Below the pieces are notes generated by a model. The model did no database searches. It was not told where the DNA came from and saw only the letters and a list, made by a program, of their open reading frames with translations. 64,000 nucleotides of DNA from Cryptomeria japonica (Eukaryota > Streptophyta > Pinopsida > Cupressales > Cupressaceae), in contig NC_081414.1 of assembly GCF_030272615.1 (NCBI RefSeq), positions 335,217,427 through 335,281,426 on the forward strand, written 5' to 3'. Shown one piece after another: positions 11,294 through 23,128 of this stretch. Position 1 is the first letter of the stretch, and each line of letters starts with the position of its first letter. Made by a program: the position numbers and the translations under genes.

Positions 11294-13481
11294 TCTTTAT
11301 TTTTAAAACATTTTTACAAAAAGAAATTGGGCGTTATAAATATATATATGTATAATTAATTTATTAAATATCTTAAATGTTTTAATTAGGTTTTCTTTTT
11401 AAACATTTAAGAATTAAACGCAATGTATATATATTATTGTTTTATTAACATGTTAATAAAGGTGGCAGGTTGAAAAGGTAGTCGACCATTTGAAGCCGAA
11501 GTTTGAGCCATTTTGGTTGGCTTGTTAGCAGACTTCCTCCACCCACGGTAGCCGTTGTCAAAACCTTTAACACATGTCAAATATGGTGGGAGGCAAATTA
11601 AAGGTAAGTTGTTTTAAGGTAGGCATAGTTTAAGGGAAATACCACCGACTACCACTACTCCTATTAAAACATAAATAATGTGTAAAACACATAAGCCACG
11701 ATATCTACCTTGATCGACACATATAAAAAGAACTTAAATTGATTTAAACTTGGCATGCAAACCCAATCCACGGTGGATAAGCTGAGAAGTCAGCAATTAA
11801 TATAAATGCCTCCATGATCCATGTTAAGCATCGACTCAGGCAGCAATCAAAGCTCCAATTGAAACCATTGCAAGTTTTAAACAATAAAAAGACTCGAGCT
11901 TGCCACAAAATGAGGGTTGCATTTAATTTAAAGACATGCGTGGAGATTATAGTTACAACCAACTAATAAACATGACAATAGAAATAATGGAACAATAAAT
12001 AAGGCCCAAAGGATAGCAGCAAACGTAGCTGAAGATTAGAATAAATAGATGTATAAACACACACATTATTTCATTCTTTTCTCACACAAGATTAGAAGAG
12101 CGATAATTTCTTGAAGGGAAGGCGAGAATAGTTGGAGAGAGGAGAAGATATTTGGCTAATATCATAGAGATTGAGCGATAGAGATAGTGGATATAGAGGT
12201 AAGAATAGTTGGATAGAGAGATAGTTGGATATAGAGGTAAGGATAGTTGGAGAGGGAGAGACTTGCGATCAAGGTGTGGAATCATTTGACGAAAGAATGA
12301 CAAGCTCAAAATCTTACAAACCACTCTAAGTTTCCAAGAGGTTAGAGTCCTTTGTTTATGTTTTATTTTATTTGTTATATTTGGTATAAAATGTGTAGAA
12401 ATGGAAGTTTAGATAATAGGTATGTACGTCCAAATGGGTAGCAATTATTATTATCTTATTTGAAATGCTTTGTAAACCATTGTGGAATAGAAGAAAAGAA
12501 TTTAGAGAAAAGATGTTGTTAATATCGTATTTTGCATAAAAATAATTAGTTCTAATTCTATTTTAAGAATGTGTTTGCATACTTTAGGTTATATATGAGA
12601 TTAATTTCATACATGTATAACACCTTCTTTTGTATTTACCTTATTTAGTCGAAAGATTGATTTTAAGATTATTGCTTATAAAAGTTTATCGTTTTCCAAA
12701 ATATGAAAGATTGTCTTCGATAGATATATTAGATAAGTAATGACTAGTAAGGAAAAATGATATCTCTATTTTTGTTTTAAAAGAAAGATTGTATTCTCAA
12801 TGGAATTTGTGTTTGAGGGAATCAAGCTAGGGTTAAGCTTGAGTTAGAAAATTTACCTTTCAGGACGGGTGTCGAATGTGGATGTTTTATGGAGAATAGT
12901 TGCTTTTTCCAACTATTATTTTGTTGTGCATGGCATATACTTGGTCGAGTTATTGTTTGAATTATCCGTAGAAAAAGATGGAAATTCCTTATTTATGCTC
13001 TCTACCACATCCTAGTATGATAGCGAATGCTTGTTTCTTAGAATGAATTAGGAAAAATGAAAATGCATATATTATCTGGGCATGCACCAGATTCCCTCTT
13101 GCTTTCAAATTCTTTGGTTAAACCAATTCATGTAGGGTCGGGTATTCTTGATTGACCAAGAATTCTGGGGAAGCGTAAGCTTCAAGGTTGGGTGGAAAAA
13201 GCGCCTAATTCTTGTTCTTGTCTGTGTTCAAAAGATAGAAGGAAGCGACTCAGACTAATGATCAACGGATGCATCTTCTTGTATATTCTTAAGGCAATTT
13301 GGAAGCCTAAGTAGGAAATAAGAACTTCTTAGTATTGGATATTGTATTATTCATGTGCATTATTATGATATATTCGATGTTTACTTATATCTTGTATAAA
13401 ATATGCTTAGAGATTGAAATTTTAAGTTTATTTATGAATAAAGAGTAGTTTAGGGTTAGATCCTAGATTGATGTCTTTACA
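10586..13481 (+). repeat. Element B 5' LTR
   Basis: Starts TGTCATGAATCG and ends GTCTTTACA. It contains a (TA)n run at 11,249-11,291 and a purine-rich imperfect repeat of gatagttggatatagaggtaa at 12,170-12,265. A TATA-like tataaac lies near 12,051 upstream of that repeat, a possible promoter, unproven. A 72-codon minus-strand frame at 11,744-11,962 exists in both LTRs but shows no motif. Confidence 0.95.
11249..11291. repeat. TA microsatellite in the 5' LTR of B
   Basis: 43 bp of alternating TA. The matching site in the 3' LTR (19,587-19,689) is about 100 bp, so the array changed length after insertion. Confidence 0.95.
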
Positions 13482-13485
13482 TTTT

Positions 13486-13498
13486 TGGTATCAGAGCC
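13486..13498 (+). other. Primer-binding site of element B (initiator Met tRNA)
   Basis: TGGTATCAGAGCC, four bases after the LTR end, complementary to the 3' end of plant initiator Met tRNA, the usual primer for many plant Ty3 and Ty1 elements. Confidence 0.95.
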
Positions 13499-13582
13499 AG
13501 GTTTATAACACTAGGACCTATATGAGTCACTTCGCTAAGATATATCTGGAAATTAATAGCTTTTTGTTTAAACATTATAGAA

Positions 13583-13924
13583 ATGGTTCATACCAAGCAG
13601 ACAGCCTGAAAGTTAGTAGCAGGGTATGCCCATTACCTGAGGGTTAAAAAGGATCCTCAATCACCTATCAAGCCGGTTTTGGATGACGCCCCTTTTGAAG
13701 TGAAACAAGTCCCAGAAGAAAGTGTTGTAATACCTTCTGAGAAGAATATCCATGAAAAAGAAAAAGAGCCTGAGTTGGAATATTCACCTATAAGGCCAAT
13801 AGTAATCAGTTCTGAAGAATCCAAAGAGTATACCCCTCTAAGTGAGACTGAATCGGAAGGATATACCCCATTAAGTCCTAATGAGTCGAAAGAATCCACT
13901 CCCCTGACTCCTTCCGATGAGTGA
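13583..13924 (+). pseudogene. Small leader ORF of element B with a histone H3 tail-like N-terminus
   Basis: From an ATG with purines at -3 and +4, one frame runs 114 codons to TGA at 13,922, with one internal stop at codon 9. The start reads MVHTKQTA-stop-K. Residues TKQTA and K coincide in spacing with H3 residues T3 to K9, including both methylation sites K4 and K9. The stop is TGA, one CpG transition from CGA (Arg, H3 R8), and the His codon CAT is one transition from CGT (Arg, H3 R2). The rest is not histone-like: about 20 residues of mixed charge, then an acidic tail with a repeated YTPLS motif (EYTPLSETES, GYTPLSPNES, STPLTPSDE). The ORF precedes gag, in a different frame from its start. 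A short upstream ATG frame starts at 13,522. No domain is recognised; chromatin mimicry is inference. Confidence 0.6.
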
Positions 13925-14338
13925 TGTAACGTGTTACAACACTTCAATAAAAATGTCTTTCCTTCTATTACCGAATAAGGATGTAATCCCTTCTACTATA
14001 AAATAAAGATGTAATCTCTTCTATTATCAAATAAAGATGTCTTCTATTGTATTTTGAGTTAAAATTTGTTTATTTCTCAATGATATCTATATATATACTT
14101 TGAACCTAACTTATATAGTAAATGGGAAAGAAGTAGAATGAAATTATTTGATATCATTATATTTTAAATTTAAATTGTTTTCCTTAAATATTCAATAGGA
14201 GTATTAAACTCTCTAGTTGTTTTATAAGGCTATAAGATAGGTAATATTATAAAAGTTACGAAAGACATAACATTGCAAATATGTCTCTTATCGCTAAGAA
14301 TTATCAATATCTCCCTATTGCAAAATTAATAAATAGAA

Positions 14339-15440
14339 ATGGCCTCAAGAACCACAAGGGCGGGGTCAAGTAATGGGGACGAAAGGTTAGATCAAATTCT
14401 TGATTTGCTCAATTAGCAAAGTGCAAGGATGAATGATCTTGAACAAGAGGTTCGAAGGGTCGGAGAAGTCCAACAGGAAGCCCCAAGGGTTGAGGAGCAA
14501 CCCAACAACCAAGCCAGAATAGAAGAAGAGTTGGAAAAGGATTTGAAAAGGATAGCCCCGCCAAAGTTTGATGGAAAAACAATTGGCGATGGTGCAGAAG
14601 CATGGGTAATTGAAATGGAGAAATATTTTGGTCTCCACAACATGTCAAATGAAACCAAGGCAGTTTGGGTTGCTTATCAGTTGTCTGATGAAGCTGCTAC
14701 TTGGTGGGACAATGAAAAGTCAGAAAGGAAACTACAACCAAGAGAGATCACTTGGGATTTGTTTTTACAATCCTTCAGGAAAAGGTGGCTTCCATAGTTA
14801 TTCTTCGACAAGAAGATGACCGAATTTCAAAACCTTACTCAAGGTAGTATGATGGTAACACAGTACTGGGAGAAATTTACTAATCTCCTTAAGTATGTTC
14901 CGCAATACCAGATGGATGAAAGGTTCCACATTCGGAAGTTCATTTTGGGTTTAAGAACCCATATAGGAGTGGAGGTGGATATCCATAATCCATTAACTAT
15001 GGTGGAGGTATTTGAAAAGGTGACTAAGCAAGAGCAGAAGTTACAGCAGTTGGGGAACCTCCGAAAGAATGAGAACAACTGACCGAATTTTGGGAATAGA
15101 AATTTCCAAAGGAATCACAATAGCAACAATTGGTAGATAAGAAATCTTAAGAGGGGACCCAACACCCAGGAAAAAGGAAGAGAAAATCAGGATGGAAATA
15201 AGAAAGCAAACAATAACACCAATGCTCGACAGAATATGGATAGAGGAAGGTCAGGTGGCCATCCTGGTCCTAGGGATGGGTGTTATAATTGTGGAGGGAG
15301 TCATTACACCTCCAATTGTCCACAATGTACCCCAGCATAGAGAGGATCATATCAGCAAGGAGCCCCTCAACATCAGATTCATGCTGTTGTCGAAAATCGT
15401 CAAGCTGATTTCCAAGCCGCACCTATCCAAATTACGGGTA
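14339..15440 (+). pseudogene. gag: Element B gag
   Basis: ATG at 14,339 (MASRTTRAGSS). The retrotransposon gag core lies around 14,560-15,080 with APPKFDG, AEAWVIEMEKYF, DEAATWWDNEKSE, WDLFLQSFRKRWLP and MTEFQNLTQGSMMV. A zinc knuckle at 15,281-15,319 reads CYNCGGSHYTSNC, spacing CX2CX3HX4C, one residue shorter than the usual CX2CX4HX4C. At least five stops interrupt it (after LLN near 14,414, WLP near 14,797, and near 15,080, 15,135 and 15,340). The frame continues without shift into protease, as in chromoviruses with one gag-pol ORF. Gag would package the element RNA; this copy cannot make a full product. Confidence 0.88.
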
Positions 15441-18400
15441 AGCTCTTTGGACAAACAGTTTCTATTTTAATAAATACAGGAGCTATTGAATGTTTTATTG
15501 ATCCACAATTAGTTTCTAGAATATCTATTAAACCTGGTTATATTTAAAATTCATGGATGGTTCAGTATGGAAATCGAGCAGAAAAGAGGGTAGATACTTG
15601 TCTATTTTGCAGTAAATTAGAACTTCCTAGTTTCCAAACCCAAGTTAACCTTTATGTTGCACCACTAGGATCATATGATGTGATCTTAGGTATTAATTGG
15701 TTGACTGAACATAAAGCCATAGTGAACTGTGAAGATAAGGTCATTAGTTGCATGGATGATTTTGGGAATTCCATTGAAATTTTTGGGTCTCAAAGTCCTA
15801 TTGAATTGAGATATATTTTGGCAATGCAACTCAAGAAGGCCCAAAGAAAAGGATGTTCCATCATTGCCATCATGGTTAATGATTTGAATAATGTAGAGAA
15901 AATTCCTACAGATTATCTTGTCCTTGCAGAGTTTCTAGATGTCTTTCCAGAAGATCTTACCAAGTTACCACCTAAGAGAGAGTTTGATTTTTCTATAGAA
16001 CTCTTACCTGGAATAGAGCCACAATCTAAGGCTGCATATAGAATGACAACAACATAACTATATGAGCTTAAGGCTCAATTGTAAGAATTGCTTAGGCAAG
16101 GTTTTATTAGACCAAGTGTATCCCCGTGGGGTGCACCAGTGATCTTTGTAAAGAAGAAAGATGGTACTTTGAGGTTATGCATTGATTATAGGATGTTGAA
16201 TAAAGTAACCATCAAAAACAAATATCCTCTACCAAGGATAGATGAATTATTTGATCAAATGAAAGGTGCATCTGTATTCTCCAAGATTGATCTTTGATCT
16301 GGATATCATCAATTAAGGATTAAGGATGAAGATATTCCTAAAACTACATTCTGAACAAGGTATGGGCACTATGAATTCACAGTTGTACCATTTGGTTTAA
16401 CTAATGCCCCAGCAACATTCATGAACCTCATGAATAGTATTTTCAGAGAATACTTGGATGACTTTGTTTTAATCTTCATTGATGACATATTGATCTATTC
16501 TAAGAATGAAGAAGAACATAAGAAGCACCTGAGGATAGTTTTGCAATGATTGAGAGATCGTAAACTTTGTGGGAAATTCTCTAAGTGTGCCTTCTTTCAG
16601 GAAAAGGTGCAATACTTAGGTCATGTCATATCCACCGAAGGAATTTCAGTTGATCCTACAAAGATAGAAGCAATAGTAGATTGGTCAATGCCCCAAAATG
16701 TTTCAGAAGTTTGAAGTTTTATGGACTTGCAGGATATTATAGAAAATATGTGGAAGGATTTTCCAGGATAGCGGCACCAATTACCTCACTTCAGAAAAAG
16801 GAAAAAAGGTTTGAATGGACTGAGAAATGTGAGGAATCATTTCAACTCCTAAAGCAAAAATTGACAACAGCACCAGTATTAACAATACCAGATCCCAACG
16901 GACATTTTTTAGTAATTACAGATGCCTCAGGTGAAGGTGTGGGAGCAGTATTGATGCAAGAAGGAAAGGTGGTTGCATATGAATCACGAAAGCTAAAGCA
17001 ATATGAGATGAATTATGCTCTGCATGATTTAGAACTACTAGCTATTGTGCATGCATTACAAATGTGGAGGCATTACCTTTTAGGGAAGCCTTTTGAGCTT
17101 AAAACAGATCAATTAGAATTGAAGTATATTTTTACACAACCTAACCTAAATGCAAGACAGAGAAGGTGGCTTGAATTTCTAAGTGAGTATGACTTTGGTA
17201 TTGAATATATCCAAGGGAAGGAAAATAGAGTAGTTGATGCTCTCAGCAGAAGAAGACACCTATCTACAATGGTTACAACAAGGACAAATTTGAAGCAACA
17301 AGTGATGCAAATTTTTTTCGAAGATGAACATTATATAAGAGTTAAACAAGCCTTGGAAAGAGACTCTTCAAACCATCACTATGATGGATATGAGATAGAA
17401 CTAGAGGGTATTTTGAGATATCAAGGAAGGATGTATATACCAGAAGGAGGAGAGTTGAGGAAGTTGATCTTACATGAGATGCACAATACACCTTATTCAG
17501 GACACCCTGGAATAACAAAGATGGTAGCTGATTTGAAAACATTGTATTTCTAGCCTAAACTCAAGAAAGAAGTGGTTGAGTATGTAGCACAATGTCTGGA
17601 ATGTCAAAGAGTAAAAGCTGAACATGTTCATCCAATAGGACTTCTATTTCAACATGTTATACCAGAATACAAGTGGTAGGTAATCAGTATGGATTTCATC
17701 CAAGGATTACCGATGAGTAAGAATAAGCATGACAATATCTTAGTAGTGGTGGACAAGTTGACTAAAGTTTCACATTTCATACATGGTAATCTAAAAGATG
17801 GATCATTTGTTCTTGCCAAGAAATTTGTGCAAGAAATTTTTTGATTACATGGAGTTCCAGAAACTATAATATCTGATAGGGATACCAGGATGACTTCCAG
17901 ATTTTGGACAACATTGAATGCAGCATTGGGAACAAGGCTAAATTTTAGCTCAGCATATCATCCTCAGACTGACGGCCAAACAGAAAGGGTTAATCAGGTA
18001 GTGGAGGATCTTTTGAGAATGTATTACATGGATCAGTAGTACAAATGGGAGGAGTACTTGCCCTTAGTTGAATTTGCTTATAACAACTCCTTTCATGCAT
18101 CATTAGGTATGGCACCTTTTGAAGCACTCTATGGGCGAAAATGTTGCACACCTATCAGCTGGGATAGACTAGAGGATAGGATCATTATTGGTCCAGATTT
18201 ACTCAAGGAAATGGATGAGCAGATGGTGTTGATTAAGAGTAGATTGAAGGAAGCAGCTGACCGACGGAAGAGTTATGCAGACCAAAATAGAACTTTTAGA
18301 TAATTTGTTGTAGGAGATAGAGTCTTTTTGAGAGTCAAACCTCATAAGAGCTCTATCTCGTTTGGAAAATCATCAAAATTGGCTCCAAGATATGTGGGAC

Positions 18401-18729
18401 CCTTTGATGTACTGGAGGTTATCAATCCAGTTGCTTATAGATTAGCTTTACCCCCTGCTCTAGCTCGAATCCATAATGTGTTTCATGTGTCTTTATTAAA
18501 ACCTTACAATGTCGATGCATCTCATATTCTTGATTGGCAATCCTTACAGGTTCAGGATCTAGGGGTGGTGCTAGTGGAGCCCATCCGAATCCTAGATCAG
18601 CGTAGTGTGAAGCTACGTAGCAGAGATTTCACTCAGTATAAGGTTCAGTGGGACCAATATTCTGAGGATAGTGCTACATGGGAGGATGCTGAGACGATTG
18701 ACCATCATTTTCCTCATTTTCTTTCTTAG
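15441..18729 (+). pseudogene. pol: Element B pol with C-terminal chromodomain
   Basis: Protease: SILINTGAIECFIDPQL near 15,455-15,510 has Asn where the catalytic Asp of D-T/S-G is expected; PLGSYDVILGINWL follows. RT about 15,990-16,700: [42 protein letters not shown]-equivalent [12 protein letters not shown], catalytic FIDDIL with GATGAC at 16,481. A 1-bp deletion near 16,723 shifts frame before AGYYRKYVEGFSR. RNase H 16,900-17,260: ITDASGEGVGAVLM, HDLELLAIVHAL. Integrase 17,440-18,560: zinc-binding HPG and CLECQR, then MDF at 17,690, ISDRDTRMTSRFW, YHPQTDGQTERVNQ, and a GPF region. Chromodomain about 18,560-18,720: YKVQWDQYSEDSATWEDAET. About ten stops. The combination is a chromovirus, probably near the Tekay/Del type; clade not certain. 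Confidence 0.92.
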
Positions 18730-18913
18730 GAAATAACTGATATTTAATTTTGGATATTTTGAAACAATTATTATTATTTTATGATGTAAACTTGGATAGC
18801 CTGTGTGCTCTTGGTATTATTATTTGAATTTGAGGTAAGATTGACATTTTGTGAGATATTATGGTTTTGTGAATATTGATGAGTGGCAAGACATTGAGAC
18901 GATATCTCTTCCA

Positions 18914-18924
18914 AGAGGGGAAGG
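18914..18924 (+). other. Polypurine tract of element B
   Basis: agaggggaagga directly before the TGTCACGAATCG start of the 3' LTR. Confidence 0.9.
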
Positions 18925-18925
18925 A

Positions 18926-19595
18926 TGTCACGAATCGTTTTATTTAATAATGTGCAATTTAAAGATGTAATGTGATTTTGAAATTTTAAAATAGATTAGA
19001 TCATTCATAATCTAGTACGAGGAAATATAGTATGCTTTTTACTCCTGCCATTGATATGAAATTCGACATTTAATATTCTTTTGGGTTTGTCAATACTGAT
19101 AAATTTTTGAGTGCAAGTAACGCAGGATGAGGTGAAGGAGGTCGAAGGCGAGAACACGAATCAGGTAGAATTGCTTTTAACTAAACGACTTCGATGGAAA
19201 AGGGAATCTCTCACACACCAAAGAAGAAAAGTTTGTTTGTGCATTTGTGACTTCTTCAATGTATGATTTTGTATTAGAAACAAAATGATGTGAGTAATTA
19301 GTAATCGTTACATTGATTTCGTCTATAAAAGTGAAAATTAGTTTGCTATTTAGAGTTATGAAATTTATCGACTTGACGTTCTTTATTAAGATGATTTAAT
19401 GTTCTAGAAAAAGAGAATGCAAATATAATTTCATTTATGATTGATGTGTTTTCAATTATATGGAATTTGTATGCATAAAATTTCGATAATTGTTTTATAA
19501 GCTATCTGATTTTAAAAGTGATTAAGATAATTTTTATTTTCAAATTGAAATATTATGTCTCAAATATTCTTGTTCATGATTTAAGGATATATATA

Positions 19596-19670
<75 letters not shown>

Positions 19671-21879
19671 TTATTTATTTATATATATCATCTTTATTTT
19701 TAAAACATTTTTACAAAAAGAAATCGGGCGTTATAAATATATATATGTATAATTAATTTATTAAATATCTTAAATGTTTTAATTAGGTTTTCTTTTTAAA
19801 CATTTAAGAACTAAACGCAATGTATATATATTATTGTTTTATTAACATGTTAATAAAGGTGGCGGGTTGAAAAGGTAGTCGACCATTTGAAGTCGAAGTT
19901 TGAGCCATTTTGGTTAGCTTGTTAGCAGACTTCCTCCACCCACGGTAGCCGTTGTCAAAACCTTTAACACAGGCCAAATACGGTGGGAGGCAAATTAAAG
20001 GTAAGTTGTTTTAAGTTAGGCGTAGTTTAAGGGAAATACCACCGACTACCACTACTCCTATTAAAACATAAATAACGTGTAAAACACATAAGCCATGATA
20101 TCTACCTTGATTGACACATATAAAAAGAACTTAAATTGATTTAAACTTGGCATGCAAACCTGATCCACGGTGGATAAGTTGAGAAGTCGGCAGTTAATAT
20201 ATACGCCTCCATGATCCATGTTAAGCATCGACTCAGGCAGCAATCAAAGCTCCAATTGAAACCGTTGCAAGTTTTAAACAATAAAAACACTCGAGCTTGC
20301 CACAAAACGAGGGTTGCATTTAATTTAAAGACATGTGTGGAGATTATAGTTACAACCAACTAATAAACATGACAATAGAAATAATGGAACAGTAAATAAG
20401 GCCCAAAGGATAGCAACAAACATAGCTGAAGATTAGAATAAATAGATGTATAAACACACACATTATTTCATTCTTTTCTCACACGAGATTAGAAGAGTGA
20501 TAATTTCTTGAAGGGAAGGCGAGAATAGTTGGAGAGAGGAGAAGATATTTGGCTAATATCATAGATATTGAGCGATAGAGATAGTTGGATATAGAGGTAA
20601 GAATAGCTGGATAGAGAGATAGTTGGATATAGAGGTAAGGATAGTTGGAGAGGGAGAGACTTGCGTTGAAGGCATGGAATCATTTGACGAAAGAACGACA
20701 AGCTCAAAATCTTACAAACCACTCTAAGTTTCCAAGAGGTTAGAATCCTTTGTTTATGTTTTATTTTATTTGTTATATTTGGTATAAAATGTGTAGAAAT
20801 GGAAGTTTAGATAATAGGTATGTACATCCAAATGGGTAGCAATTATTATTATCTTATTTGAAATGCTTTGTAAACCATTGTGGAATAGAAGAAAAGAATT
20901 TAGAGAAAAGATATTGTTAATATCGTATTTTGCATAAAAATAATTAGTTCTAATTCTATTTTAAGAATGTGTTTGCGTACTTTAGGTTATATATGAGATT
21001 AATTTCATACGTGTATAACACCTTCTTTTGTATGTACCTTATTTAGTCGAAAGATTGATTTTAAGATTATTGCTTATAAAAGTTTATTGTTTTCCAAAAT
21101 ATGAAAGATTGTCTTCGATAGATATATTAGACAAGTAATGAATAGTAAGGAAAAATGATATCTCTATTTTTGTTTTAAAAGAAAGATTGTATTCTCAATG
21201 GAATTTGTGTTTGAGGGAATCAAGCTAGGGTTAAGCTTGAGTTAGAAAATTTACCTTTCGGGACGGGTGCCGAATGTGGATGTTTTAGGGAGAATAGTTG
21301 CTTTTTCCAACTATTATTTTGTTGTGCATGGCATATACTCGGTCGAGTTATTGTTTGAATTATCCATAGAAAAAGATGGAAATTCCTTATTTATGCTCTC
21401 TACCACATCCTAGTATGATAGTGAATGCTTGTTTCTTAGAATGAAGTAGGAAAAATGAAAATGCATATATTATCTAGGCATGCACCAGATTCCCTCTTGC
21501 TTTTGAATTCTTTGGTTAAACCAATTCGTGCAGGGTCGAGTATTCTTGATTGACTAAGAATTCCGGGGAAGCGTAAGCTTCAAGGTTGGGTGGAAAAAGT
21601 GCCTGATTCTTGTTCTCGTCTACGTTCAAAAGACAAAAGGAAGCGACTCTGACTAATGATCAACGGATGCATCTTCTTGTATATTCTTAAGGCAATTTGG
21701 AAGCCTAAGTAGGAAATAAGAACTTCTTAGTATTGGATATTGTATTATTCATGTGCATTATTATGATATATTCGATGTTTGCTTATATCTTGTATAAAAT
21801 ATACTTAGAGATTGAAATTTTAAGTTTATTTATGAATAAAGAGTAGTTTAGGGTTAGATCCTAGATTGACGTCTTTACA
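18926..21879 (+). repeat. Element B 3' LTR
   Basis: Direct repeat of 10,586-13,481, starting TGTCACGAATCG and ending GTCTTTACA. The length excess of 58 bp is mostly the longer TA array at 19,587-19,689. It retains several CG sites that read TG or CA in the 5' LTR. Confidence 0.95.
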
Positions 21880-21884
21880 ATAAC

Positions 21885-22700
21885 AAAGTCCTTCAAGGAA
21901 GCTCCATTAAGGGTCCATGATGTATCGCCATAGGGAAAGGATGTGTGGAATAAGTGGATGAGCTATGAAGGGTTATGATTGCGAAAAGAAGTGAAAGTAG
22001 GATAGCATGATGGAGACTTAGGATCAACAAGTATGCTTTTTGACTTAAAATTTTAGAACTTTTGCCCCTAGTTATTTTGATATTAGGGGAGATCAAATCT
22101 TGTTCTTTTTTCTCCATAGGAGTTTTATCCTTGACTTTGATTTTTGTAGAGTCCAATAGCTTTTGATTTGGATTTGGACTAAAGGACTTTTCTTTATTTT
22201 TGACTTTCAGGTTTTTCTTTTCAAAGCTTGATTTTTGATCCCCAATGAGTAAGGGATTTTCTAATTCTTATTGATCCAAATCTAGGAGAGGAGTGAAAAT
22301 TTAATGAGTGGATGAAATGGTAAGGCTATATGATTTGTCAAGAGGGCTGGCGATACGCTCAATAGATTCTTTACTAGAACCACTCTTAGGACTATTGATA
22401 TCAAGAGTTGCTTGCACCACTAGAGAAGATTTTCTTTCAGACTTAGTAGCCACAACACTAGGTGCTTCATACCTAATTCCTTTGCATTGTAAATTGTTTG
22501 TAGGTTGTTCTTGTCGACTGAATACCTTAGGAGATAGTGGGAGTTGATCAACGTGAAATATATACTCACCACATCCCATGTCTTTAACTTTGAACTTTTC
22601 TTTGAGCTCTGCTTGCTTTGATGTAGAAGGTTTCAAGGATTCTGGATCCACATATGCTAATGAAGGAATAGCTTCTCGATTGACTGGGATTGTTATTTCC
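21885..22700 (-). pseudogene. Element A linker after protease
   Basis: Minus-strand continuation of the gag-protease region. A 116-codon frame (22,301-22,651) rich in Lys, Ser and Pro includes ELKEKFKVKDMGCGEYIFHV and QLPLSPKVFSRQ. After it, frames are broken until the B insertion site (DTSWTLNGASLKDFV). No catalytic motif is visible; in Tat elements this stretch joins protease to RT. Here RT never follows. Confidence 0.6.
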
Positions 22701-23128
22701 TATCTAGTTCATAGATTGTTGTAATATATGAATGGGTTTGGGTCACCTTTGATAGTCACTTCAACTCCATTGTGTGGGAACTTGATACATCGATGATATG
22801 TAGATGGGACCACTCTCATCTCATGAATCCATGGACGTCCTAGAAATATGTTGTATGTGAGATCCAGGTCTAGGACTTGACAAACCACATCCTTTGTAAC
22901 CGGCCCAACTCTGAGAGGCAAGGTGACTATGTCTTTGGATGAACGCTCTTCATCATCATATGCCTTGATGGTAATTTTTTTTGTAGCATTCACAACTTTT
23001 TCTGAATATCCCAATTGTATTATTGTGTTCAAAGTACATATATTGAGACTGGCTCCTCCATCTATCAGGACTCATTTTATTCGATGTTTGTGTAGGAAGG
23101 CTTCAATGTGTAAAGGTGCATTATGTGG
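22701..23128 (-). pseudogene. Element A protease
   Basis: Aspartic protease of Tat type on the minus strand. The active-site region VLIDGGASLNICTLNTII is at about 23,025-23,085 with D-G-G in place of the common D-S/T-G. The flap and C-terminal part read LPLRVGPVTKDVVCQVLD and LTYNIFLGRPWIHEMR, followed by YHRCIKFPHNGVEVTI. A TGA stop lies just before the active site, one CpG transition from CGA. About 100 residues, normal for the family. Joined upstream to gag. Confidence 0.85.

Larger units (their letters stand above)
10586..21879 (+). mobile_element. Element B: chromodomain Ty3/gypsy retrotransposon (chromovirus), structurally complete
   Basis: 11.3 kb with 5' LTR 10,586-13,481, primer site 13,486, a leader ORF, gag-pol ending in a chromodomain, polypurine tract, 3' LTR 18,926-21,879 and a perfect 5-bp duplication. 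LTRs differ by about 3% in the first 450 bp (about 14 changes counted by eye, mostly CG versus TG/CA), so insertion is moderately recent. All structural parts for transposition are present, but gag-pol has about 16 stops, one frameshift and a changed protease active site. It would need proteins from a relative. LTRs of nearly 3 kb are long for the group. Confidence 0.95.

Noticed and set aside
11744-11962. 72-codon minus-strand frame present in both LTRs of B (again at 20,141-20,359)
   Set aside because: Its presence twice follows from LTR duplication. No motif, and substitutions between the copies do not suggest coding constraint.
19518-19703. Ile/Tyr repeat frame
   Set aside because: Translation of the TA microsatellite.
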